DNA of 52,985 bases from the NCBI GenBank assembly GCA_017521605.1, contig JAFXCD010000093.1, positions 1-52,985 of the forward strand, read 5' to 3'. Position numbers and translations under genes: made by a program. The notes below the pieces were generated by a model that worked only from the letters and a program-made list of their open reading frames with translations, did not search any database and was not told the origin of the DNA. Source of the DNA: Lachnospiraceae bacterium. Lineage in GTDB: Bacteria > Bacillota > Clostridia > Lachnospirales > Lachnospiraceae. How positions within the stretch are numbered: position 1 is the stretch's first letter; each line of letters begins with the position of its first letter. This document shows, piece by piece, positions 16,102 to 24,525 of this stretch.

Positions 16102-16129
16102 ATTATATCAAATATAAAAAAATAAGCAA
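16102..16129 (-). promoter_or_regulatory. Promoter of the toxin-like transcript
   Basis: On the minus strand, TTGCTT (16129-16124), 16-nt spacer, and an extended TG-A-TATAAT (-10 at 16107-16102). The transcript would begin near 16095, just at the right arm of the inverted repeat, about 85 nt upstream of the leader ORF. Confidence 0.65.
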
Positions 16130-16318
16130 TGTATGTACAAGAAAAACACACACAAATAGGGCAGGATGTTTTTGTTGAAAATTTCTAAATGGGTATAAAG
16201 TATTATAAACAAGAACAGTTGCTTTTGTTATCAACATTATAGTACCTTGCAACAAACATACGATTTGATGGTAAAAGCACTGTAATTTATGTGCTGTCTA
16301 CAAATTTGAAGATATAAC

Positions 16319-16352
16319 GAAAAAAAGAATTCCGAAAAATCGAAATTCTTTT
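16319..16352 (-). terminator. Terminator of the tRNA-Gly gene
   Basis: Read on the minus strand: AAGAATTTCG pairs with CGGAATTCTT around loop ATTTTT, followed by a run of seven Ts. Lies directly 3' of the tRNA. Confidence 0.75.
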
Positions 16353-16363
16353 CAAAAAATAAG

Positions 16364-16435
<72 letters not shown>

Positions 16436-16743
16436 ATGTTTTTGCGTTCCTTCGAACAAATAATAATATACATGATATTATAGCATTTGTCAACAGTGCA
16501 ATTGTACTTCTTTAGAAAAAGTTTAACTGAATTGCACAACAGAAACAAACAATAAGGGGAAAAAGTGTGAAAATAACCACGAATAGAAGCAGGAAGTCTT
16601 GTTTATAAGTCTTGTTCAGATTGCATAGAGGTGGTTTCTGTGATAAAATATATTTGAATATAATGAATCAAGGAGATGTCAGGCTTAAGTCTGGTGAGGG
16701 TTTATAAATTACAATAAAAGAATATGTGAACGGAGGGAATGGT
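16436..16743. other. Intergenic region between tRNA-Gly and the beta-CASP nuclease
   Basis: About 300 AT-rich bases holding the divergent promoters. A TATAAT-like box lies near 16657 without a clear -35 partner. No ORF or structured RNA recognised. Confidence 0.4.
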
Positions 16744-18342
16744 ATGAAACTTACATTTATTGGTGCAGCCCACGAGGTTACCGGTAGTTGTCATTGCTTG
16801 GAAGTAGGTGGCAAGTATATTTTAGTTGATTATGGTATGGAGCAGGGGGTAAATACTTTTGAAAATGCAGATTTGCCCGTGGCAGAATCCATGATTGATT
16901 ATGTGCTTCTGACACATGCTCATGTGGATCATTCCGGTATGCTGCCTCTTTTGTATGCAAGAGGATTTAGAGGACAGATTTTTACTACAGATGCTTCAGC
17001 GGATTTGTGTGGTATCATGCTTCGTGACTGTGCACACATCCAGATGATGGAGGCAGAGTGGAAGAATCGTAAGCTGAAGCGTAAAGCAGGTGCCCAGCTG
17101 GTGGAACCACTCTTTACTATGGAGGATGCAGATGGCTGTATTAAGAAAATCGTTCCCTGTCATTATGATGATGTTATAGAAATTTGTGAAGGTGTGAAGG
17201 TTCGTTTTACGGATATCGGACATTTACTGGGTTCAGCCAGTATTGAGGTTTGGGCTACGGAGAACGGAGTGACCAAGAAGCTGGTATTTTCCGGAGATAT
17301 CGGTAATAAGAATCAGCCTCTTTTGAAGGATCCCGGTTTCACTGCAGAAGCAGACTATGTGATTATGGAATCCACCTATGGTGACAGATTTCATGACAAG
17401 GAGCGTCTGGATTATGTGAAAGAACTGGCCGCGATTATACAGGATACCTTTGATAGAGGAGGTAATGTGGTAATTCCGTCTTTTGCAGTAGGTCGTACTC
17501 AGGAGATGTTGTATTTCCTGCGTCAGATTAAGGTTAATAAATTGATAAAAGGACATGATAATTTCCCGGTTTATGTGGATAGTCCCATGGCAGTGGAAGC
17601 TACCAGTGTATTTACGGAGAATCGTTATGAGTGCTTCGATGAAGAAGCCATGGAATATGTGCGTGAGGGAATCAATCCCATTTCCTTTGCAGGACTGCGT
17701 CTTTCCATTACCAGTGATGAATCCAAGGCCATTAATTTTGAGGAAACACCGAAGGTAATTCTTTCTGCTTCCGGTATGTGTGAGGCGGGGCGTATCAGGC
17801 ATCATTTGAAGCATAACTTGTGGAGACCGGAATGTACCGTACTTTTCGTAGGATACCAGTCTGTAGGAACTTTGGGGCGTGCTATCTTAGAAGGCGCTCA
17901 GGAAGTGAAGCTTTTTGGGGAGCCTATTGAAGTACGTGCAAAGATTATGAGTATGCGTGGTTTGAGTGGTCATGCGGACAAGGAAGGCCTGATTGAGTGG
18001 TTGGAGGGATTCAAGGAGAAGCCCAGAAAAGTGTTTGTAGTACATGGTGAAGATAGTGTGTGTACCAATTTCGTGGAATGCTTACAGGTGGAATATGGTC
18101 AGCGTGCATATGCTCCATATAGTGGTACTGTGTTTAATCTGTTGAGTGGTCAGCTGGAGTTCGAGGCAAGTCCTATCCCTCTGCAGAAGAAGACCCAGCC
18201 GGCTACCGGTGCTTACGCCCGTCTGCTGGCAGCAGGTCAGAGACTACTTGCTATTATTAAGAAATCAGAGGGTTATGCCAATAAGGATTTGGGCAAGATG
18301 ACCGACCAGATCATCTCACTCTGTGATAAATTGGAGAAGTAA
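16744..18342 (+). CDS. Metallo-beta-lactamase/beta-CASP RNA-processing nuclease (YSH1/Cft2-like)
   Basis: 532 residues from ATG 16744, with GGAGGG 6 nt upstream (the frame extends to GTG 16726, but that covers the ribosome site). Metal-binding motif HAHVDH (His58, His60, Asp62, His63), SGDIGN with its metal Asp, and the beta-CASP blocks: ESTYGDR, FAVGRTQEML, SASGMCEAGRIRHHL and LSGHADKEGL. Family members cut or trim RNA using two zinc ions; the length and lack of an RNase J C-terminal domain place it in the CPSF73-like group. The next gene starts immediately after its stop. Confidence 0.9.
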   Translation: MKLTFIGAAHEVTGSCHCLEVGGKYILVDYGMEQGVNTFENADLPVAESMIDYVLLTHAHVDHSGMLPLLYARGFRGQIFTTDASADLCGIMLRDCAHIQMMEAEWKNRKLKRKAGAQLVEPLFTMEDADGCIKKIVPCHYDDVIEICEGVKVRFTDIGHLLGSASIEVWATENGVTKKLVFSGDIGNKNQPLLKDPGFTAEADYVIMESTYGDRFHDKERLDYVKELAAIIQDTFDRGGNVVIPSFAVGRTQEMLYFLRQIKVNKLIKGHDNFPVYVDSPMAVEATSVFTENRYECFDEEAMEYVREGINPISFAGLRLSITSDESKAINFEETPKVILSASGMCEAGRIRHHLKHNLWRPECTVLFVGYQSVGTLGRAILEGAQEVKLFGEPIEVRAKIMSMRGLSGHADKEGLIEWLEGFKEKPRKVFVVHGEDSVCTNFVECLQVEYGQRAYAPYSGTVFNLLSGQLEFEASPIPLQKKTQPATGAYARLLAAGQRLLAIIKKSEGYANKDLGKMTDQIISLCDKLEK

Positions 18343-19032
18343 ATGAAAAAGATAGGTTTAGTGGGTGGAACCGGTCCGGAATCCACCCTAATGTATTATA
18401 AAGAATTAAATGTCGGGATGGATGAGGCTACAGGTGGTAAGAATATGCCGGAGATAGCCATTGAAAGTGTAAATTTTCGCAAAGCATGGGAATTGGTTTC
18501 TGCAGAGAAGTATAAAGAACTGGCCGATTATCTTTCAAAAAAGGTTCACAATTTAGTGGCCTGTGGTGCGGAAGTTATATCCTTAACAGCGGTTACAATG
18601 CATATGGTATTTGATGAGATAGAAAACAATACAGGGGTTTCGTTAGTGAGTATTCCCCGAGCTGTATGTAAGGAAGCAATGGAAAAGGGTTATAAGAAGG
18701 TGGGACTGCTGGGAACTATTCTCACCATGGAGCAGGACTTTATGAAAAAGGATATGCTTCAGGCGGGAATCGAAGTAATTGTACCGGATAAGGATGACAG
18801 GGAGCTTATCGCTAAAAAGATATATGAAGAACTGGAATTGGGGATTGTGAAGAAATCTACCTTGCAGGAGTTTAATAAAATCATTGAAGCAATGCAACGG
18901 GCTCATGGGATTGAGGCTGTTGTTTTGGGGTGTACAGAATTACCTTTGTTACTAAATGATGAGAATTGTATATTGCCTTGTCTGGATAGTGTGGAGATAC
19001 ATATTAAGAGGCTTATCGAGCTGGCGCAGTGA
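18343..19032 (+). CDS. Aspartate/glutamate racemase family protein lacking one catalytic residue
   Basis: 229 residues, ATG directly after the upstream TAA, so probably translated by coupling. N-terminal MKKIGLVGGTGPEST and the block NMPEIAIESVNF are typical of the family. The C-terminal catalytic Cys is present (LGCTELPLL, Cys197). The first catalytic position, normally C or T in a CNTxH or TNTMH context, reads LTAVTMH, so residue 83 is Ala. From memory, E. coli YgeA uses Thr83 and Cys197, matching this numbering exactly. It may be one-sided, inactive as a racemase, or have another activity such as elimination. Confidence 0.82.
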   Translation: MKKIGLVGGTGPESTLMYYKELNVGMDEATGGKNMPEIAIESVNFRKAWELVSAEKYKELADYLSKKVHNLVACGAEVISLTAVTMHMVFDEIENNTGVSLVSIPRAVCKEAMEKGYKKVGLLGTILTMEQDFMKKDMLQAGIEVIVPDKDDRELIAKKIYEELELGIVKKSTLQEFNKIIEAMQRAHGIEAVVLGCTELPLLLNDENCILPCLDSVEIHIKRLIELAQ

Positions 19033-19185
19033 GGGAATGGCAAAGTTTGGAGGGAAAGGATATGTTACCAACTATTTAAGAAGCTATATTGATATCTCGT
19101 TACAAGTATATGCTTTATAGGAACTTAACCTACGGTTTCATATTGAAGTTTGTGAATAGACAAGGAATAATGGGAAAAGAACAAA

Positions 19186-19635
19186 ATGAAAAAAACAGAT
19201 AAAAATGTAGATGTATTAGAATTTAAGATTATTAATCCTAAAGGGATAGAGGATTGGGCGGATGATTGTGATATCAGAGAAGTAGTTGAGATTTATATTA
19301 ATGGCAGGGAAATTGTAGAGCTTTTAAAAGAGATAGAAATGCCGTGGGCAATAAAAGAAGGTGAAATAGATTTGGCGGGAACATATGGGCATCTGCCCCC
19401 AAAAGAATTGTATTCGGAATTAAATGATACAGAGGAAAGTGCGTTATTATGTTGTGATGGTTGTGGTTTAGTTGGTTGTTGGTCTGTCTTTGTCAATGTG
19501 GAAAAGGATGAGAAGTATGTCTATTGGAAAGATTTTAGACATAATCATCGGGAATGGAAATATAATATTTCCTACAAATTTTACAGGTCAGAGTATGAAG
19601 ATATGCTAAAAGGGGTATTGGAGCACCAAGAGTAA
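19186..19635 (+). CDS. Hypothetical cytoplasmic protein with a CCDGCGLVGC motif
   Basis: 149 residues. The centre has five cysteines in CCDGCGLVGC (about 105-115), which could bind a metal; nearby are VYWKDFRHNHREW and a tyrosine-rich end. No signal or membrane segment. The layout (acidic N-half, Cys cluster, W-x-F-x-H-N-x-R-x-W) feels like a widespread single-domain family, but I cannot name it. Ribosome site is weak (GGGAAAAG). It is followed by two more unrecognised small genes, a pattern seen with immunity or orphan islands. Confidence 0.6.
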   Translation: MKKTDKNVDVLEFKIINPKGIEDWADDCDIREVVEIYINGREIVELLKEIEMPWAIKEGEIDLAGTYGHLPPKELYSELNDTEESALLCCDGCGLVGCWSVFVNVEKDEKYVYWKDFRHNHREWKYNISYKFYRSEYEDMLKGVLEHQE

Positions 19636-19697
19636 TTAATGGTAAAATGGCATGTCTTTTGGGTTGGGAAAGTATAGCAATTGGAAGGAGACCAATT

Positions 19698-19892
19698 ATG
19701 AATTACAAAATGAATAAACAAGATTCTTATTGGGAAATAGAAGCAGAGAAGCCAATTTCCATAGAGGATTGTTGTCATGATGTTACAACAGACACATTTG
19801 TGATTGCAGTGAAGCATAATAAGGATGGTGGATATTGTGATAGAGAATTTATTGATTATGCTAATTCTTGTGGTATTGGTAATTGTATTTAG
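19698..19892 (+). CDS. Small hypothetical protein
   Basis: 64 residues from ATG 19698, chosen for AGGAG 7 nt upstream; the frame continues to 19647 without such a site. Contains two Cys groups (EDCCHDV and NSCGIGNC) and many charged residues. Its 3' end overlaps the next ORF by 68 bases in another frame, so the two could be the halves of one frameshifted gene. Family not recognised. Confidence 0.45.
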   Translation: MNYKMNKQDSYWEIEAEKPISIEDCCHDVTTDTFVIAVKHNKDGGYCDREFIDYANSCGIGNCI

Positions 19893-20409
19893 AGATGAAA
19901 TTTCATTCTATTATTTGCGTATTTTATCCAGGTTTTTTCCTGAATTGCAGGTTGAGGAACCGGCTACTTTTTCCGCCTTTGAAAAAGGTGTGTTAATAGT
20001 ATTAATTGTAGCTGTAATTTTGTTAATTATTGGTAGCGTATTAAACATTATTTTGGGACGAAAAGCTTCTAAGCGGTATAAGGAAGAATTAGCCAGGTTC
20101 CAAAGGGAACAAGAGGAAAAAAGGGTTGTGCTCTTAAAGGAATTGTCTCTTGACAAAACGGATGCTGAAACATTATTAAAGCAAGTGCAGAAGATTGAGA
20201 TTCTATCTGAGCCGGTAGCCGAAAATTTTTACCATCATAGAAATTCCACAGATGATAGAGATAAATGGGGAGTTTATATTGGTCGTTACTTCTTAAAATG
20301 TAATTGTACTGTTGAAACGTATCGTTGTGTTAAGTTATTACGTGCAAGAGGTATTGGGGTTAAGTATGATACTACTTGTATATATGAAAAGGATGTTGAA
20401 GGTGTTTAA
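19825..20409 (+). CDS. Membrane protein with two helices and a cytoplasmic tail
   Basis: 194 residues. Two hydrophobic helices, residues about 7-22 (LLIMLILVVLVIVF) and about 53-76 (VLIVLIVAVILLIIGSVLNI), are followed by a charged, coiled-coil-like segment (RYKEELARFQREQEEKR) and a C-terminal domain with GVYIGRYFLKCNCTVETY. The ATG at 19825 sits inside the preceding frame and has only AAGG next to it, so start and separateness are uncertain. Function unknown. Confidence 0.55.
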   Translation: MVDIVIENLLIMLILVVLVIVFRDEISFYYLRILSRFFPELQVEEPATFSAFEKGVLIVLIVAVILLIIGSVLNIILGRKASKRYKEELARFQREQEEKRVVLLKELSLDKTDAETLLKQVQKIEILSEPVAENFYHHRNSTDDRDKWGVYIGRYFLKCNCTVETYRCVKLLRARGIGVKYDTTCIYEKDVEGV

Positions 20410-20463
20410 ATCTGACGTTGCTGATTACTATCTACATGTTTGGGTTTGAGGAGGAGATAATTT

Positions 20464-20955
20464 ATGAATCTATATGTTACAGCCGATTCCAATTGGGCCA
20501 TTGGAAAGGGAAAGGAATTGTTGATTCGTATTCCCAGAGAGCAGAAGCTGTTTATGGAAGAAACTGCAGGAAAAGTGATTGTAATGGGACGTAAAACCCT
20601 TGAGAGTAAGTATCAGGGAATGGCTGTTCAAGGTAGAACCAATATCATTTTGTCTGAAAATAAAAATCTGCAGGTAAAAGGGGCAACAGTAGTCTATTCG
20701 CTGGAAGCCTTATTGGAGGAACTGCAGAAATATCCGGATGAGGATATTTATATTATAGGCGGAGAGAAGGTCTTTGCGCAGTTGCTGCCTTATTGCAAGG
20801 TGGCCCATGTTACAAAGCTGGACCATGCTTATGCAGCAGATAAATACTTTTCTAATCTGGATCAAAACCCAGAATGGAAGCTGACAGCGGAAAGTGATGA
20901 ATTGACCTATTTTGATATCGCATATGAGTTTTTAAGATATGAGAAAGTTGAGTAA
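20464..20955 (+). CDS. folA: Dihydrofolate reductase
   Basis: 163 residues, strong GAGGAGGAG site. Reduces dihydrofolate with NADPH for one-carbon metabolism. Visible blocks: AIGKGKELL, IPREQKLFMEET, VIVMGRKTLES (NADPH site), IYIIGGEKVFAQLL and VTKLDHAY. The carboxylate at the position of E. coli Asp27 is Glu26, and the Trp22 position is Ile21, so the substrate pocket is slightly unusual but plausible. It is followed 6 nt later by a membrane protein gene. Confidence 0.88.
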   Translation: MNLYVTADSNWAIGKGKELLIRIPREQKLFMEETAGKVIVMGRKTLESKYQGMAVQGRTNIILSENKNLQVKGATVVYSLEALLEELQKYPDEDIYIIGGEKVFAQLLPYCKVAHVTKLDHAYAADKYFSNLDQNPEWKLTAESDELTYFDIAYEFLRYEKVE

Positions 20956-20961
20956 GAAGTG

Positions 20962-22662
20962 ATGATGGATACAAAAACAAAGAAAAAAGGATATATTTGG
21001 TTTTCGCTGGTGGGTATTCTTTCGATGCTTTTTACCTTAGCTTGCAGTGAATTGACAGCTAAGGGTAATATCATTTGGAGCTTGTCCCGGATTCTGAAAT
21101 GGGTAGGTCTAAGTGTAGTATTGGGAATTCTTTGCGGAGCTTTGTTGTTTTTTCTTGTGGTTGTGTGGAAGGAAAAGTTGAGTGGGCACATAAAATTACC
21201 CGGTTATCTGATTGCAGAATGCAGTGCGGGCAGAACATTTGGAATAAGTTTTGGAGTATTGCTATTGTGTTGGTTTCCTGTGTGGCTGGCTTATTATCCG
21301 GGAATATGCAGCTATGATATTCCTGTACAAATGACACAGATTCTTACAGGGCAGTACAATACGCATCATCCTTTAATCCATACCTTGTTGATGGAAGGTT
21401 TTTATCGTTTAGGTAATATGGCAGGTAATGATAATTGGGGAATCGGTTTGTATACATTTCTTCAGATGCTTGTTTTGGCAGGTACTATGGCAGGGATGAT
21501 TGCTGTATGGACCAAGTGGAAAATAAAACGTTGGCAAGGTATATTGCTGACGATTTATTGTGCATTATTACCGGTCAACAGTTACATGAGCATTACCACT
21601 ACCAAGGATGTCTTTTTTGCTATTTTTGTGCTTTGGTTTTTTGGTGGGATATATGTGTATTTGAACAAAGAGGAGAAGTGCACTAAAATAGTACACTCTT
21701 TATTGATTGTAGCAACAGCAGGTGTATACCTGTTTCGAAACAACGGAAAGTATGCTTTGGCAATAACCTTAGGTGTGCTTGTCATAATTCTTTTATGGAA
21801 TGCTGTAAAAAGGCGCAAACTTCGGAAATGGATGGGGCTTTTGGCAGATGTGTCCATCGGCCTGGTAGCAGGCTGTATGGTGGCGGCCTGCCTAGCAAAG
21901 GGATTAAATGCCATTCCCGGAGATAAGAGGGAAATGCTTAGTATGCCTATTCAGCAGCTGGCGAGAACCATGGTTTATCATGGTGGAGCAGGTGTTTTGC
22001 CGGAAGATGACAATACCATGGAGAATCAGGACAAAGAGCTGATTAAGGAATTGTTTTTGAACGAGAGCTATAAATATTATCGTCCCGAGATTTCAGACCC
22101 GGTTAAAAGGCATACCAACACCTATGTGGTAAGGTATCGTACGTCAGAATTTGTGAGAACCTATTTAAATTTACTGAAAGAATATCCCGGAGATTTTGTA
22201 AATGCTGCCTTGGAAGTGAATGCAGGATGGTTTTCACTGACAGATATCAGTCATGCAACTATTAATCAGTTTGAAATAAAGGAAGGCTTTGGTTATATTC
22301 AGACTAATTGGAGCCGGGAGTTGGGAGAGACGAAACTATATCAGGATTCCAAATGGCCATGGTTACGTGAGAAAATGAACAGCTTTGCTGATAACAACAC
22401 ATACTTGCAAATACCTTTGCTACGATATTTAGTGGCACCTGGCATGTATTTATGGGGGTATCTGCTGTTGGCAATATGGTTGTTCCTTCACAAGAAATTC
22501 AGTGATTTATTACCATTCACGTGGATAATGGGATATTATGGGACTCTGATTTTAGGTCCTACAGTACAAATGCGATATTTATATCCGTTGATGATAGCCT
22601 TTCCCTTTTTCCTGATTTATGTTGGAAAGCAGACCGGAAATGTTAAGAGTGAAGGTGTGTAG
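20962..22662 (+). CDS. Polytopic membrane protein, DUF6020/GT-C-like
   Basis: About 566 residues (ATG 20962 or 20965; GTG 20959 is less likely). Twelve or so hydrophobic helices. After the first extracytoplasmic loop comes YPGICSYDIPVQM, then TGQYNTHHPLIHTLL, features of the DUF6020 family, which I recall as GT-C-type glycosyltransferases of Lachnospiraceae using lipid-linked sugars. A long outward loop at about 310-470 lies before the last helices. It ends at a terminator shared with the convergent gene, which encodes another protein of this general kind. Confidence 0.7.
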   Translation: MMDTKTKKKGYIWFSLVGILSMLFTLACSELTAKGNIIWSLSRILKWVGLSVVLGILCGALLFFLVVVWKEKLSGHIKLPGYLIAECSAGRTFGISFGVLLLCWFPVWLAYYPGICSYDIPVQMTQILTGQYNTHHPLIHTLLMEGFYRLGNMAGNDNWGIGLYTFLQMLVLAGTMAGMIAVWTKWKIKRWQGILLTIYCALLPVNSYMSITTTKDVFFAIFVLWFFGGIYVYLNKEEKCTKIVHSLLIVATAGVYLFRNNGKYALAITLGVLVIILLWNAVKRRKLRKWMGLLADVSIGLVAGCMVAACLAKGLNAIPGDKREMLSMPIQQLARTMVYHGGAGVLPEDDNTMENQDKELIKELFLNESYKYYRPEISDPVKRHTNTYVVRYRTSEFVRTYLNLLKEYPGDFVNAALEVNAGWFSLTDISHATINQFEIKEGFGYIQTNWSRELGETKLYQDSKWPWLREKMNSFADNNTYLQIPLLRYLVAPGMYLWGYLLLAIWLFLHKKFSDLLPFTWIMGYYGTLILGPTVQMRYLYPLMIAFPFFLIYVGKQTGNVKSEGV

Positions 22663-22670
22663 AGTAAATA

Positions 22671-22710
22671 AAAACCGCTACAGTGTCAAAGTGATACCGT
22701 AGCGGGTTTT
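22671..22710. terminator. Bidirectional terminator between two convergent membrane protein genes
   Basis: CCGCTAC pairs with GTAGCGG inside A-rich and T-rich flanks (AAAAA on the left, TTTT on the right). Serves both the gene ending at 22662 and the one ending at 22745. Confidence 0.75.
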
Positions 22711-22744
22711 GTATATTCATCGGAAATTGTGCAATGTCCTCTTT

Positions 22745-24331
22745 TTATGCATCTTCATGTCGACCGGGCAAAGCTTTCATTAGGGAAATCCATCCATAAG
22801 CTGCATAGGGATAAAGCAGTAGTGTATAAGGGAAGATGTATCTGGAGTTAGCTTCCCAGAACATGTGGAATAAGAAGGCACCAAAAACGCCGATGATACC
22901 CAGATAAAGGGAATACTGTGAAAGTGTGGTATCGGCTTTATTGCGGATTGGGAGAAATGCAAAAACTGCACATCCCAAATAGAGTAGTAATTGTATCAGG
23001 TTACAGAAAGGGATAAATAACAAATCATATTTGCCACTATATAAATTCACAAAGACCTGACGGCGTCCTCCCAGATTGTTTAAGGTAGCCTGAAGGCAGG
23101 CATATGTGCCATCACACCACTGAGAGAGATATTTACCGGCATAAAATTCTACTGCATGGGAAGGATTTTCTTTAAAGAATAGGGAACGCTCGGCAATGGC
23201 TTCCCGACTGACTTTGTTTGCCAGTTCTTTATTAAGACCGGAGTTTTCATAGGTGGTGAGGTTGAAACCGTTGTACCAGCCTTGTGCCCGGTTGCTTTCC
23301 TGCATTCCCATGGCGATGTAAGATAAGGCAGTGACACCGGAGCTCAATTCATTTCCGGCACGCTGCACATAAATCTTTTGAATGGTTGGCAGGGTTAGGA
23401 AAGTAATAAGTGCATATACGACCAACATACAGAAAAAGGATCTTTTGCCATAACGAATGCATTCAAACAGAACTACACCCATTACGGCAATCATCAGAAT
23501 CATGGCATTTTTTCGTAACATCATACAACCAATAAAAGCCACAAAGCTTAAAAGCATGTAGCCCCAAGGGAGAAGTTTTTTCTCAGAAGTATTAGTATCT
23601 TTTTCCTTTTCAAAAACTTTCAATATGCACAAATATCCTAAAGAAAACAGGGAAATAGAGGGTATTTCGCCATAAACAAAGGAAGTATAAAACAGGAAAG
23701 GAACATTGCATATCATTAATAAAAGATAGGTAATGTTGATTTTGTAATTATGAAAGAGCATGTCAATGGTTTTATATTGACATAGGATCATTAAACATGT
23801 CCAAAAAACATTTATAACCTTTATAAAGTGAAAACCAATCAGACTTACAGGTAGCAGGTTCCACAAGCGTAGTAGTATTTCATAGTAAGCCACCAAGCCA
23901 ATTTGGTGGGGATAATAGGATAAATAAGAAGCAGTGGGATGGATGGCAGAGAAATCATTCACTGCAAATTGTTCTGCGATTCGAAAAACAGTCATGGCAT
24001 CACCACCCGGAGCTGTCCGGCAGAAAACAAGCAGAATGGCACTTGCAAATATATACCAACCCATGGTTAGACCCAGAAACAGTCTGCTACGAAAGGAGGT
24101 GTTCTTTGAGGTCCATTTTATTGCTAATTTAAGCAACAAAAGAAATAAGCCAAGACCCAATATGCTGAATAGAATATTGTCAGTACGGGTAAGTACCTTC
24201 TGTGTACCCATATCTTCAATATAACAGGTAAAAATAAGCGTGGACAGGAGTAACAAAAGAGTAAATAGAAAAGCCATGTATTTCAATATGGAAAAAACTT
24301 TGGTATAAATTGCAGAACGAAATTTTTGCAT
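22745..24331 (-). CDS. Polytopic membrane protein, GT-C glycosyltransferase-like
   Basis: 528 residues, with AAAGGAGA before the ATG on the minus strand. About ten to twelve hydrophobic helices. The first large outer loop holds APGGDAMTVFRIAEQF and SYYPHQIGLVAYYE; an acidic residue here is the usual catalytic position in GT-C enzymes (PMT/ArnT type). No cytoplasmic domain. Faces its neighbour gene tail to tail. Likely transfers a sugar from a polyprenyl carrier to a wall polymer or protein; acceptor unknown. It could instead be a flippase-like protein. Confidence 0.65.
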   Translation of the reverse strand: MQKFRSAIYTKVFSILKYMAFLFTLLLLLSTLIFTCYIEDMGTQKVLTRTDNILFSILGLGLFLLLLKLAIKWTSKNTSFRSRLFLGLTMGWYIFASAILLVFCRTAPGGDAMTVFRIAEQFAVNDFSAIHPTASYLSYYPHQIGLVAYYEILLRLWNLLPVSLIGFHFIKVINVFWTCLMILCQYKTIDMLFHNYKINITYLLLMICNVPFLFYTSFVYGEIPSISLFSLGYLCILKVFEKEKDTNTSEKKLLPWGYMLLSFVAFIGCMMLRKNAMILMIAVMGVVLFECIRYGKRSFFCMLVVYALITFLTLPTIQKIYVQRAGNELSSGVTALSYIAMGMQESNRAQGWYNGFNLTTYENSGLNKELANKVSREAIAERSLFFKENPSHAVEFYAGKYLSQWCDGTYACLQATLNNLGGRRQVFVNLYSGKYDLLFIPFCNLIQLLLYLGCAVFAFLPIRNKADTTLSQYSLYLGIIGVFGAFLFHMFWEANSRYIFPYTLLLYPYAAYGWISLMKALPGRHEDA

Positions 24332-24451
24332 GGCCGGTCTCCTTTATAATTGCATATTAATAATCACAATGTACCATAAATGTATTCAAAACTCAAGATG
24401 GAGCCAAGGGTTGTTTCTACTGATTTCTTGGTTTATGTATATGAAAGAATC

Positions 24452-24479
24452 TTGACTTTTAGATGGAAAGGTTTATAAT
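24452..24479 (+). promoter_or_regulatory. Promoter of ilvE
   Basis: TTGACT (24452-24457), 16-nt spacer, TATAAT (24474-24479). The 5' leader is only about 40 nt. No T-box or attenuator features are visible. Confidence 0.75.
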
Positions 24480-24525
24480 TAATTTTCAAAGGTATAAGTT
24501 CCCATAATGCAAAGGAGACGAACAA

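Noticed and set aside
24332-24525. T-box or riboswitch in front of ilvE
   Set aside because: The leader after the promoter is only about 40 nt and has no T-box sequence, terminator or specifier loop.
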